Assembly: GCF_900102315.1 (NCBI RefSeq)
Contig: NZ_FNBL01000010.1
Coordinates: 1 to 64,000, forward strand
DNA length: 64,000 bases
From: Celeribacter baekdonensis
GTDB taxonomy: Bacteria > Pseudomonadota > Alphaproteobacteria > Rhodobacterales > Rhodobacteraceae
Direction of reading: 5' to 3'
The notes beneath the pieces were generated by a model. It was not told the DNA's origin. It did no database searches and saw nothing but the letters and a program-made list of their open reading frames with translations. A program made the translations under genes and the position numbers. Positions 1 to 8,494 of this stretch are shown piece by piece; the stretch's first letter is position 1, and the number at the start of each line of letters is the position of its first letter.

Positions 1-887
1 CCGAGGAGACCGTCAGACCCGGTCACATCGCCCAAAAGGCCGCCGTTGCCGGTGATGTCCCCAAGCAAACCGCCGTCTGAAACCAGACCATCCAAAAGAC
101 CCGTCTCGCCGCCGTCCTGAACACCATCCCCGAGCAAGGGCTGACCCGTCAAAGCCGATCCCAGATCGCCCAGAGGCCCGCCGTCGCCGGCAAGACCGCC
201 CAAAAGACCGCCGGACCCGGTCACATCCCCAAGCAAACCGCCATCGCCAGTCAAACCGCCGAGCAACCCGCCCGTTCCGATGAGAGGGTCAAGGAGCCCT
301 TGATCTGCGTCGGCGTCGGCATCCGCATCCGCATCCGCGTCGGCATCGGCATCCGCATCCGCGTCGGCATCGGCATCGGCGTCAGCATCAGCGTCAGCAT
401 CGGCATCGGCATCCGCGTCGGCATCCGCGTCGGCGTCAGCATCTGCGTCGGCGTCAGCATCTGCGTCGGCGTCCGCATCAGCATCTGCATCGGCGTCAGC
501 ATCCGCGTCGGCGTCAGCATCGGCATCTGCGTCTGCATCCGCGTCAGCATCCGCGTCAGCATCAGCGTCATCACCACCGCCTGCTGCCAAAGCCGCAAGG
601 CCGATCCCACCTAAAACGGCGGCTGCGATTCCTTCCTCAGAAAAGCCCATGCCCAGGCCAGCCGCTGCAGGATCGCCATCAACGATCATGTCGTTGCTGT
701 AAACAATACTGTGCAACGACCCGTCTGCCGCAGGCACATAATAGCGCTGGACGGTGATCGTATCGCCGTTGCCCAGATCGATGATCAGATTGTCTCCAGA
801 CCGGCTGTATGTTTCCAAGCCCGTTTGATCGATACCCAAGTTGACGCGCGTCTCCGTGGCGGAGACTAAGATTGTTTTGTTAGCCAT
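1..887 (-). CDS. Repeat-rich surface/secreted protein with BapA-prefix-like N-terminus (3' end outside window)
   Basis: The reading frame is open from an ATG at 885-887 to the window edge, so the C-terminus is missing. The first ~75 residues ([18 protein letters not shown]..., [18 protein letters not shown]) are a small beta-rich domain like the 'prefix' of BapA-type biofilm proteins. A hydrophobic Gly/Ala stretch follows ([17 protein letters not shown]), then about 44 Ala-Asp dipeptides, then degenerate repeats of the type [16 protein letters not shown]. Its neighbour at 1150-2781 has the same layout. It is probably a substrate of the type I exporter at 8495-13107 and cell-surface located; this is inferred from the context. 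No RTX nonapeptides are visible in the part present. Confidence 0.7.
   Translation of the reverse strand, partial: MANKTILVSATETRVNLGIDQTGLETYSRSGDNLIIDLGNGDTITVQRYYVPAADGSLHSIVYSNDMIVDGDPAAAGLGMGFSEEGIAAAVLGGIGLAALAAGGGDDADADADADADADADADADADADADADADADADADADADADADADADADADADADADADADADADADADADADADADADADADADADADQGLLDPLIGTGGLLGGLTGDGGLLGDVTGSGGLLGGLAGDGGPLGDLGSALTGQPLLGDGVQDGGETGLLDGLVSDGGLLGDITGNGGLLGDVTGSDGLL
303..572. repeat. Hexanucleotide tandem repeat encoding (Ala-Asp)n
   Basis: About 44 head-to-tail copies of a degenerate six-base unit (GCNTCN on the plus strand). On the minus strand they read Ala-Asp inside the gene at 1-887. Because the unit is six bases, gain or loss of copies changes linker length without breaking the frame. 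The repeat sits between the hydrophobic segment and the Leu/Gly repeats, as a highly acidic linker. Confidence 0.9.
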
Positions 888-1095
888 GGTTCCACTCCTG
901 TTCCCATTTTTCACCCATCGGAATCATACCTGAAAGTATTGGTATCAGATATTCGAAAGACTTAAGTATGTATGTTTATATTCATTAGGATTGATGTCAA
1001 TACGCCTCTGCAAAAAGAACAGCCGTAATTTGCATTAACCGTCGAGGGCAGGAGGCACGCCGAATTTACGCAAAGAGACGTACGCCTTATCGAAT

Positions 1096-1125
1096 CAAAA
1101 ACGCCCCACCGATTGGCAGGGCGCT
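1096..1125 (-). terminator. Rho-independent terminator of the repeat protein gene at 1150-2781
   Basis: Read on the minus strand, a CGCCC / GGGCG stem (1102-1123) with inner CCA/TGG pairing is followed directly by TTTTTG. It lies 25-50 bases downstream of the stop codon at 1150. Confidence 0.7.
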
Positions 1126-1149
1126 GTCAAATTTCCAGTCTGCTTGCGA

Positions 1150-2781
1150 TCAGATGAGAGCGTCTTCGCCGCCCAGCAGGCCATCAAGAAGCCCGCCGTC
1201 CAACAGACCATCGGTCAGGCCACCCAGAAGATCGCCGCCAAGCACGCCATCGAGCAGACCGCCTTCGCCACCCAACAACCCGTCCGTCAAGCCGCCCAAA
1301 AGGCCGCCGGACGCATCCGCGGTGCCATCCGTGACCAAGGCCAGACCCGTCAGATCCGACACCAGACCGGCATCGCCAATGACCTCACCCAAGACGCCAT
1401 CATTGCCCGTCACATCGCCCAAAAGACCGCTGTTCCCGGTCAGATCGCCCAGCAGGCCACCATCCGACACAACCGGATCGAGCAGGCCATCGGTGCCCGT
1501 CAGACCACCCGTCAAACCGCCCAAAAGATCGCCGCCAAGCACGCCATCGAGAAGACCACCTTCGCCGCCCAGCAGACCATCAGTCAGACCACCGAGCAGG
1601 TCACCACCGAGCACACCGTCAAGCAGACCGCCCTCGCCACCCAGCAGGCCATCGGTCAGGCCGCCGAGTAGGTCACCGCCAAGCACGCCATCGAGAAGAC
1701 CGTCCTCGCCACCTAACAGGCCATCGGTCAGGCCACCCAGCAGATCACCACCGAGCACACCGTCAAGCAGGCCGCCCTCGCCACCCAATAGACCACCCAG
1801 CAGGCCGTCATCGCCACCGACAAGTCCACCAACGAGGCCGTCATCACCAAGGAGGCCGCCAACCAAACCGTCCTCACCGATCAGACCGCCGACAAGGCCA
1901 TTTTCACCAAGCAGGCCGCCAACAAGACTGTCCCCACCGAGGAGGCCACCCATAAGGCCATCTTCCGCCAAAAGTCCGCCCACAAGGCCGTCTTCGGTCA
2001 ACAAGCCGCCAACGAGGCCATCTTCGGCCAAAAGACCGCCAACAATCCCATCGGACCCGAGAAGCCCATCCGTCAACCCCGTGCTGCCAAGCAATCCGCC
2101 AACGAGAGAGTTTTCACCCAAAAGGCCTTCGGTGATGCTGTTCAGCGGATCACCGGACCCAGCCTCATCGCCGATGAGGCCAGCGCCGAGGAGCGAGCCA
2201 ACAAGGCCATCCTCTCCGGTGACCGCGCCGAGCAAACCTTCGTTGCCCACCAAAGTTCCAAGCACCCCATCCGATCCGGTGACAGCCCCAAGGCCGCCTT
2301 GGTTGCCCGTCAAAGTGCCAAGCAGACCATCATCGGCAAGAATGGAATCCAACACACCGCTTTCGGCGGCAGGCTCCGGTGTCGGCTCTGGCTCAGGTTC
2401 CGGCTCGGGGGTCGGCTCAGGCTCAGGTTCAGGGGTCTCGTCAGACCCGGACTCATCAGAAAGCGCCGCCGCTCCGAGACCCGCAAGAGCTGCAAGGCCG
2501 GCACCAATCTCATCAAGCGTAAAAGCACTGCCGAGTCCCGCGGCCGCGACTTCTTCCCCAAGAACGCCCTCAACACCACTGAACGTCCCATCCGCCAAAA
2601 TAAGGCGGTGCACGTCACCATTCCCTGCTGCGGTGTAAAAATTGCTCACACGGATGCTATCGCCGTTGACCAGTTCAACAACCAGATCAGAGTTAGATTT
2701 CACATAGCGGCTAATGCTCTCCCTGTTCACATTGATTTGAACATCCACAACATCACCCGCAACCAGTCCACTCATCGCCAT
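1150..2781 (-). CDS. Gly/Leu/Asp repeat surface protein with BapA-prefix-like N-terminus
   Basis: 543 residues. Residues ~1-75 form a beta-rich prefix-like domain (VAGDVVDVQINVNRESISRY, LVVELVNGDSIRVSNFY). Residues ~88-108 are a hydrophobic Gly/Ala segment (IGAGLAALAGLGAAAL), followed by a Pro-Glu linker. The rest is repeats: first loose LLGxVTGxDG units, then decapeptides such as GLVGGLLAED, then four near-identical 24-residue units. The protein is very acidic and has no Cys. No RTX motif, signal peptide or LPXTG is present, which is consistent with type I export. It is probably secreted or surface-bound and made in tandem with the gene at 1-887. The exact function (adhesin, matrix or S-layer-like) cannot be read from the sequence. 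Confidence 0.75.
   Translation of the reverse strand: MAMSGLVAGDVVDVQINVNRESISRYVKSNSDLVVELVNGDSIRVSNFYTAAGNGDVHRLILADGTFSGVEGVLGEEVAAAGLGSAFTLDEIGAGLAALAGLGAAALSDESGSDETPEPEPEPTPEPEPEPEPTPEPAAESGVLDSILADDGLLGTLTGNQGGLGAVTGSDGVLGTLVGNEGLLGAVTGEDGLVGSLLGAGLIGDEAGSGDPLNSITEGLLGENSLVGGLLGSTGLTDGLLGSDGIVGGLLAEDGLVGGLLTEDGLVGGLLAEDGLMGGLLGGDSLVGGLLGENGLVGGLIGEDGLVGGLLGDDGLVGGLVGGDDGLLGGLLGGEGGLLDGVLGGDLLGGLTDGLLGGEDGLLDGVLGGDLLGGLTDGLLGGEGGLLDGVLGGDLLGGLTDGLLGGEGGLLDGVLGGDLLGGLTGGLTGTDGLLDPVVSDGGLLGDLTGNSGLLGDVTGNDGVLGEVIGDAGLVSDLTGLALVTDGTADASGGLLGGLTDGLLGGEGGLLDGVLGGDLLGGLTDGLLDGGLLDGLLGGEDALI
1505..1790. repeat. 72-bp tandem repeat, four copies
   Basis: Four near-identical 72-base units encode a 24-residue unit containing LLDGVLGGDLLGGLTDGLL in the protein at 1150-2781. 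Units differ by a few substitutions such as GEGG/GEDG. The high DNA identity suggests recent duplication or ongoing homogenisation. Confidence 0.8.
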
Positions 2782-3051
2782 TGTTATAAATCCCTCTATG
2801 ACGCAGCACCCAGGCGGCCACGAATAAAAACAAGGGGCTCACCCCTGCCTTTTGATTATCAAACGTATGTATCAAAATCAATACTTTGGTTCATCAATAT
2901 CCTTTGGGATAGTTAACGGCGTCAAACCTGCACAAACACCCCAATTTCTGCGGAATCTGCTTTAAACACGCTGAAATTGTCGGCAAATTATCTCAACAAG
3001 ATGCAAACGACCCATTGCGATGCCTCAACACAAGCATAAGGCGGCCCCGAA

Positions 3052-5031
3052 ATGAAAGAGACGTCTGAATCGCCTTCTAAGGCTGCGTCCACATCTTCAG
3101 AGACTGCAGGCACGGCAATGCGTACCATCATCCACACCATCGCCCGGCTGATTGCGACAGATCGTCGACCCTCCGTCTTGGCCAGTGAAAGTGGCAAGAT
3201 TCTCTTGGCCAATACGGCTGCACAGCGGCTGCACCTCGATCAACCGGGGATTCATGATGCGCTAGACTGGCCTGCCCTCTGTGTCCAAGCTCAACGGGCG
3301 GGCAGCACCGCAGCCTCTCTGTCTTTGGGCTCTGCAGAATTGGAGGGGGAGGTCGTGCACGTGTCGCTTTGCGTTGGAGAAGGCTATCTTTTACGCCTGT
3401 CCGAAAACGACCACGAAGCGACTTGGCTGCGCAATCGTGCGCGGGCTGCCACGCTCATGAGAGTGGCACATGACCTGCGCACGCCGATCCAGTCCCTGCT
3501 CGCAACCGCCGATAACGTGCTCAATGAGAATGCCCACAAGACGGCAGCGGATAAAGCTGTGGCCCGCCAAGAGCTTCATAACTCGGCCGAACTGGCACTG
3601 GATCACATCAGCAATATTTTAGGCGTCATTCGCGGCGAACAAAGTGTCACCGGCCTTCAACCGGACGAAACGTTCAACATCACCGAAGAGCTGCGCACTC
3701 TGCTTACGATGATCGCCCCGATTGCGCGCAAACAAAGTGTTGACCTCAAGCTGTGGCTTGACCCGCATGATGACATATGGGTGCATGGTCCAGTGCGTTT
3801 TGTCCGCGCCCTTTTCCAGAATATGATTGATAATTCAGTGAAATATGGCGGAGGCGCGGTTGAAATCGGCCTGTCCTGCCAGCCGCTTCCCAGCCCAACC
3901 GACGAGATTGATCGCCTCATGATCACACTCACAGTTTCGGATCTGGGCGGCGGCCTCCCCCCAGAACAAAAGGCGCGCCTGTTCGAGGCACTCGGTCAAA
4001 CGGAGGCCCGCCAACCGGCCACAACATCGACCACTGCGAACACGCGCCCTTCAGCGGGAATGAATGTTTTGGCACATGCTTTGCGCCAACTCGGGGGTAA
4101 AATTGACGTCGCTGACAGATATGCCGAAGCGGGCTCGAGGCAAGACACCGAGCACCGGCCTGTGATCGGCACGACAATGCGCGCGACTGTGACACTGCAA
4201 AAAAGCGAGCAACCAGATCGGATGCAGACAGCCGCAACATTGCAGGATCTATCTGACGCGCCGCTTACGGGCATCTCTGTGATCCTTGTCGAAGACAGCC
4301 CCTCAAGTCGCGATTGGATTCGCCACATACTTGAAAGTGCAGGCGCGCAAGTTTGGGCAACCGGCAACGGAGTTGAAGCGCTCTCCCTTCTGGAGCGGCC
4401 AGAAATCGCTCACACCCTGGATCTGATCCTGACCGACATGACCCTCCCGTATATGTCGGGTATCGAATTTGCGCAGCGCGTCCGACAACAGGGCCAAACC
4501 CATTGGAACGGCCCCATCGTTGCGCTGACCGCACATGTTGCTGATTCGATACTGAAGGCATGTTCCAAAGTGGGCATTGTCCAGGTTCTTGAAAAGCCAA
4601 TCCAACCGGCGGAATTGCGCAACGCGCTCCTGCGCATTCTGTCCGCGCGATCAGATAACGATGCCCCACACCAAACAGCACCCGCACCACAAGACGCGTC
4701 CCAAACGACAGACGGCCCTCTTAAGGCCCGCATCGTCGATGATCTGCTTTCGCAACTGGGGCGGGCTGGGGCGATCTCCTTTATGCAGCGCGCCCACAGT
4801 GAGGCGGTCAGCGTCCTCTCAAACCTGCAACAGGATGGCGTTGGCCCCGACACCGGTCGGATGCTTCATGCCGCAACAGGGGCTTGCAGCCTCACGGGTC
4901 TAGGAGAGTTGGAATCTTGCCTGCGCGCCATGGAACGCGCATTTGATGACGGCGCGCCCCTTTCCCCCTGTGAGGAGCGCCTCAAAGTGGCCCTCACTCG
5001 AACAAAGGATGCCATCGACGCCTTAAACTGA
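3052..5031 (+). CDS. Hybrid sensor histidine kinase with receiver and degenerate Hpt domain
   Basis: 659 residues with no obvious membrane segment, so it is probably a cytoplasmic sensor. Order: a small N-terminal sensing region (~23-125, PAS-like size); a HisKA domain with phospho-acceptor His140 in RVAHDLRTP; an HATPase domain with the N-box FQNMIDNSVKYGG and glycine boxes SDLGGGLPPEQ and SAGMNVLAHALRQLGG; a receiver (~400-530) with Asp462 and Lys515; and a C-terminal Hpt-like helical region with His606 in HAATGACSLTG. The usual Hpt Lys three residues after the His is Thr here. It is followed by a LuxR-type response regulator at 5211, the likely partner, and probably controls the neighbouring export genes (inference). 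Confidence 0.9.
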   Translation: MKETSESPSKAASTSSETAGTAMRTIIHTIARLIATDRRPSVLASESGKILLANTAAQRLHLDQPGIHDALDWPALCVQAQRAGSTAASLSLGSAELEGEVVHVSLCVGEGYLLRLSENDHEATWLRNRARAATLMRVAHDLRTPIQSLLATADNVLNENAHKTAADKAVARQELHNSAELALDHISNILGVIRGEQSVTGLQPDETFNITEELRTLLTMIAPIARKQSVDLKLWLDPHDDIWVHGPVRFVRALFQNMIDNSVKYGGGAVEIGLSCQPLPSPTDEIDRLMITLTVSDLGGGLPPEQKARLFEALGQTEARQPATTSTTANTRPSAGMNVLAHALRQLGGKIDVADRYAEAGSRQDTEHRPVIGTTMRATVTLQKSEQPDRMQTAATLQDLSDAPLTGISVILVEDSPSSRDWIRHILESAGAQVWATGNGVEALSLLERPEIAHTLDLILTDMTLPYMSGIEFAQRVRQQGQTHWNGPIVALTAHVADSILKACSKVGIVQVLEKPIQPAELRNALLRILSARSDNDAPHQTAPAPQDASQTTDGPLKARIVDDLLSQLGRAGAISFMQRAHSEAVSVLSNLQQDGVGPDTGRMLHAATGACSLTGLGELESCLRAMERAFDDGAPLSPCEERLKVALTRTKDAIDALN

Positions 5032-5210
5032 CCCTCTGCGCCCGTTAAGCGTGCGGTCTCTTCTAAACTTGCAGTTCAGTGGAGATTCAATATAGTATTT
5101 TAAATGTAATTTACTTGTTTTTTGTGCATGTTACGCTAATTGCCCTCACGTCACGGGGAACACAGCAAGCACCAAATCCGGTGAAAGCAACAAGAAGGGA
5201 GAAGCGCGCG

Positions 5211-5864
5211 ATGGCAGCTCAATCCACAGAGTCGTCCAAAGCTACGGCAATTCGCGTTTTGATCGCGGACGATCATGCGATGGTCCTCGAAATGTTTGAA
5301 CATTTTCTGTCAAATCTGCCGGAATTTGATGTCACAACTGCGCCTGATCTTAACGTGGCACTTTCGATCATGGAGAAGGAAGGCCCCTTTGATCTGGTTC
5401 TCGTTGACTTGAACATGCCCGGAATGGACGGTGTCTCGGGCCTTAGTAAAGTCCTTGAAAACAATGGTGGTCGGCCCGCCGCTCTGTTGACCAGCGCCCC
5501 GAGTGCACAGGTCATTTCGGAAATTTTGGAAAATGGCAGTGCAGGTGTGATCCTCAAGACCGCATCCCTGAAAGATCTCGCCAATGAAATCCGCTTTATG
5601 GCGGCAGGCGGTCGGTATATCCCTGTTGAACTGATTGATCACCAAAGACTAAAGGCACGCGACACCACCAAATCGCCTCTCTCCGGTCGGGAAATGGAAG
5701 TGCTTTCACTCCTGGCTGAAGGTCTGCCAAACCGCGAGATTGCCGAAGGTCTCTCTCTCGCCGAGGCCACAGTTAAAATGCATGTCAAATCAATCTGCAC
5801 GAAACTGGGCGCCAACAACCGGACACAGGCTGTGATCGTCGCCCGCGACATGAATATCATGTAA
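5211..5864 (+). CDS. LuxR/NarL-family response regulator
   Basis: 217 residues. The receiver domain has the acidic pair in VLIADDH, phospho-acceptor Asp66 in LVDLNMPG and Lys in VILKTAS. The C-terminal LuxR helix-turn-helix spans about SPLSGREMEVLSLLAEGL to ICTKLGANNRTQAV. I chose the ATG at 5211 because AAGAAGGGAG lies just upstream and the receiver begins soon after; an in-frame ATG at 5079 would add 44 non-homologous residues. It sits 180 bases after the hybrid kinase and is its likely output. Targets may include the repeat proteins and exporter (inference). Confidence 0.9.
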   Translation: MAAQSTESSKATAIRVLIADDHAMVLEMFEHFLSNLPEFDVTTAPDLNVALSIMEKEGPFDLVLVDLNMPGMDGVSGLSKVLENNGGRPAALLTSAPSAQVISEILENGSAGVILKTASLKDLANEIRFMAAGGRYIPVELIDHQRLKARDTTKSPLSGREMEVLSLLAEGLPNREIAEGLSLAEATVKMHVKSICTKLGANNRTQAVIVARDMNIM

Positions 5865-5889
5865 GCGATAAAGCCCCACGAAAGACCTC

Positions 5890-6318
5890 TCAGTTCAACG
5901 TCTCAAGCTTGCCCAGAATTGCCCGCTGACCACATTTAGCGGGCAAAATGTCTTGGCATAGCCCAAAAGACGCCAAGACAGATTCGCCTTCCCACATTTC
6001 ACTTTCAATCGCGATGATATGAATATCGGGTTGAAAGCGGCGAATCTGGGCACAGGCGTCCGCCGCAGCTTCTGGGGATCCAAAAAAATCCTCATCAATG
6101 ATGAGAATATCCGGTGCCTTGTTGAGTCGAACCAGAATCTCAAGCGCACGATCACAGTCCTGACCCGCCAAAAGCGACACGCGAAATTTTTGATCCGGCT
6201 GGCAGAATTCGTGAGGCAGATGATCCCAGTCTAACAACGCAAGTACGCTCAGCCTCTCAGGCCCTACAGTGTGAGGAACAGCAACGGCGCGTGATGTTTC
6301 AAAACTCTGTTGCAGCAT
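5890..6318 (-). CDS. Receiver-like small protein of unknown function
   Basis: 142 residues. The middle resembles a CheY-like fold, with alternating hydrophobic strands: RLSVLALLDW, FRVSLLAG, PDILIIDEDFF (Asp at the expected strand-3 end), IHIIAIES and a C-terminal LPAK. The acidic pocket is not clearly conserved, so it may be a pseudo-receiver. Its ATG directly follows the TAA of the gene at 6319-6750 (TAAATG), so the two are co-transcribed and probably translationally coupled. It converges on the LuxR regulator gene. Confidence 0.6.
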   Translation of the reverse strand: MLQQSFETSRAVAVPHTVGPERLSVLALLDWDHLPHEFCQPDQKFRVSLLAGQDCDRALEILVRLNKAPDILIIDEDFFGSPEAAADACAQIRRFQPDIHIIAIESEMWEGESVLASFGLCQDILPAKCGQRAILGKLETLN

Positions 6319-6750
6319 TTAAATCACCCCTTTTCCGTTTCGCCCGGACATTTGGAGCAACCGAATTGGCATCACGACACTGCGGATCGCGCCAAGATGG
6401 GCCCGCAATCCGAACAGAACGTCGAATATCATATGGTGGCGTGGTGCGTCGGTCGCCTCACACATCATCTTGCGGGGCAGGAACGCGGGTTCAAAGACGC
6501 GACGGTTCACACGTAAAAGGTCAATAACCTCTGAGTAGGTTCTGTCAGCCTGTGCCATTTCATCATCCAGACGTTGGAAGAGTCTGGTCTCGAGGCTGAC
6601 ACGTTTAGGGTTCACCAGGGGCTTATAGGGATGGCCATAAGAACCGTTAAGAATGCTCATCCCTGCCATCTCATCGCGCTCCCTGTTTTCACCACCGGCA
6701 TATGCGGCGGCTGAAAGATATACATTGTTGGCAAACACGAGACGTTCCAT
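6319..6750 (-). CDS. Conserved hypothetical protein
   Basis: 143 residues that I do not recognise. It is soluble, with no signal peptide, and has an Asn/Gly/Pro-rich patch (SILNGSYGHPYKPLVNPKR) followed by helix-forming segments (LFQRLDDEMAQADRTYSEVIDLLRVNRR). It is the first gene of a two-gene minus-strand operon with the receiver-like protein. Its upstream region carries AATACT motifs also seen before the repeat-protein genes, which suggests shared regulation. No function is proposed. Confidence 0.55.
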   Translation of the reverse strand: MERLVFANNVYLSAAAYAGGENRERDEMAGMSILNGSYGHPYKPLVNPKRVSLETRLFQRLDDEMAQADRTYSEVIDLLRVNRRVFEPAFLPRKMMCEATDAPRHHMIFDVLFGLRAHLGAIRSVVMPIRLLQMSGRNGKGVI

Positions 6751-7081
6751 GTCTGCGTCAGGTCACAGCAAAAGCAATGCCGACATACATACCTTAGGAT
6801 GGAAAATATCAACAAAGCAATACTAAAGATTTCAATAATGGCAATAAGGATAATACTTTATATACCCTGAGACTGAGCCCGGCAGAGACGTGAGTTTTCA
6901 GTCATGGCACCATGAGCAACAGAGGCACCTGCCCTGAGGCGCCTCAGCTCATTATATTCGTACTGCCATGTTGCAAATTCAGCGCGCAGAGGAGATGGGG
7001 TTTCCAATGCTGGCATCTCGGCCTGCAGAAACTTTCACTGTGTTCTCATGCAGCGCTGAGTTTCGACAAACAAAGCGTGCC
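6751..7081. other. Intergenic region: AT-rich upstream region of the 6750 operon
   Basis: 331 bases without a gene. It holds an AT-rich stretch (6780-6870) with two AATACT-type motifs (6819-6827, 6852-6860), the likely promoter/operator of the minus-strand operon. There is also a perfect 14-bp palindrome CTGAGGCGCCTCAG at 6934-6947, between it and the downstream end of the Omp85-like gene. No T-run flanks the palindrome, so its role is open. Confidence 0.45.
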
Positions 7082-8368
7082 TCAAAACGCGGTGCTGAGA
7101 CGGAGACCAAACACCTGTTCTTTGTCACCGTCTTGCTTGTCGATGGGCTTCGCCACAAAGAGCGAGACCGGTGCGCGACCCACTTCAAATGCAAGCGAAA
7201 GACCGACCGAACTGCGCCGGTGAAACCCATCATCAATCACACCACCAAGGGTGTCATCCAACGCCCAGGACGCACCGGTGTCCAAGAAAACTCCGCCAAC
7301 CAATGGCGCATTCACAACGTCCTCGAAATTGCCCTGTATTTCGATCGAAGAAACGGCAAACGTGTTTCCACCAAGCGCGTCGCCATTGTCATGCGGCCCA
7401 ACCCCACGTGGCGCAAATCCGCGAAAACTGCCCGCCCCCGGAGCAAAGCGGTCAATGACACGCGTGGCGTTCTTTCCATCAAGACTGGACACCCGCCCGG
7501 CATCCAAAGAGACAAGCATCCGCCACTTCTGACCAAGCGGCACATACGAGCGGCTTTCAAACCGGAAATCTGACAGGCTATCATCGGTGCCAAGGTTCCA
7601 AAAATATTGATCTACCCCAACGCTGTATTCCCACGTGCCCCAACCGTTTTCCCCCTCCGACAGGGAGCTATGGTTCAGAGCAAAACGTAAAAAGGGCGCC
7701 GAAATGCCCGGAGTTTGTTCGGCAACCAACAGAGCGCTCGCGCCATCGTCCACATCGAAAAGACGGTAATCCCGGTAGCCAACGCCCATTTCCAATTGGG
7801 TTTTTTGACTCGGCATCCATGCAAGATAGGTTTCAATCTGCTTCGTCTCTTTGGAATAAGAGCTGTCATCAAAAGACAACTCTTCCCAGCCCAGCTTCAC
7901 CCCCAGATCAAAGTCACTCCCGAGGACATTGGTCCGATACAAGCGGCCACCCCCGCGCTTCACTTCTGGGTTATATTCCAACCTGATCGACCCATATGTG
8001 TCCGGCAAAAGATTATAGCGTTCAAAGAACAATCCGCCGATCAACCCATCCTGAGACGCATAGGACAGGGAAGCTTCGACACGGCCCGGCCGCGTGTTCA
8101 ACTCTTTCACTGCGATCACCAGCGTCTCCCCATTGGGGATAAGTTTCACAGTTTCGAACACACCCGTCGACATGAGGCAATCCTCAATCGCGCGCAATTC
8201 AATCGTGAGATAAGGGACGCCTTCTACCGCGCCGCATGTCATTTGAATGTCGTGTTCTGGAATAAATTCCGCGCCTTGAACCTCGACCGTCTCAAAGGTT
8301 TGAACGGTTTGCGCCGCCGCCCCTGAAATCAGTAAAAGACCTGCGCACGGCATGATACACCGACGCAT
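7082..8368 (-). CDS. BamA/TamA (Omp85) family outer membrane protein
   Basis: 428 residues from the chosen ATG. The N-terminus is a clean Sec signal (MRRCIMPCAGLLLISGAAAQ, cleavage after AAA). One POTRA-like domain follows (TFETVEVQGAEFI ... ETLVIAVKEL), then a beta-barrel rich in alternating aromatic strands. The Omp85 loop motif SFRGFAPRGVGP and the C-terminal phenylalanine of an outer-membrane barrel (GLRLSTAF) are present. It is shorter than BamA or TamA, which have several POTRA domains. It lies 126 bases after hlyD in the exporter operon, so it may help insert or display the exported proteins (inference). In-frame starts at 8416 and a GTG at 8482 exist but would spoil the signal peptide. 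Confidence 0.8.
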   Translation of the reverse strand: MRRCIMPCAGLLLISGAAAQTVQTFETVEVQGAEFIPEHDIQMTCGAVEGVPYLTIELRAIEDCLMSTGVFETVKLIPNGETLVIAVKELNTRPGRVEASLSYASQDGLIGGLFFERYNLLPDTYGSIRLEYNPEVKRGGGRLYRTNVLGSDFDLGVKLGWEELSFDDSSYSKETKQIETYLAWMPSQKTQLEMGVGYRDYRLFDVDDGASALLVAEQTPGISAPFLRFALNHSSLSEGENGWGTWEYSVGVDQYFWNLGTDDSLSDFRFESRSYVPLGQKWRMLVSLDAGRVSSLDGKNATRVIDRFAPGAGSFRGFAPRGVGPHDNGDALGGNTFAVSSIEIQGNFEDVVNAPLVGGVFLDTGASWALDDTLGGVIDDGFHRRSSVGLSLAFEVGRAPVSLFVAKPIDKQDGDKEQVFGLRLSTAF

Positions 8369-8494
8369 AAAAGCCCCCGTACATCGGGTGACACTCCAAA
8401 AATACTGCGGCAGCATGGTCGTCTTTCTCTTCCAAATCTCGGTTATTTTTGCGTTGAGTATGGTCTTTAAGGATGCCCCCACATCCTTGCCAAC

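Noticed and set aside
303-572. Possible CRISPR or minisatellite-like array
   Set aside because: Six-base units without spacers, inside a coding frame.
1154-2638. Long plus-strand frame rich in Pro/Ser/Arg opposite the repeat protein (and similar ones at 300-614 and 14605-15219)
   Set aside because: It is the antisense of the Gly/Leu/Asp repeats; no ribosome site, and its composition follows from the codons of the real minus-strand gene.
6934-6947. CTGAGGCGCCTCAG palindrome as a terminator
   Set aside because: No T-run on either strand; kept only as an unexplained palindrome.
8369-8482. N-terminal extension of the Omp85-like protein from a GTG at 8482
   Set aside because: The purine-rich stretch is only one or two bases from the GTG, and the extension places 38 residues before a clean signal peptide.
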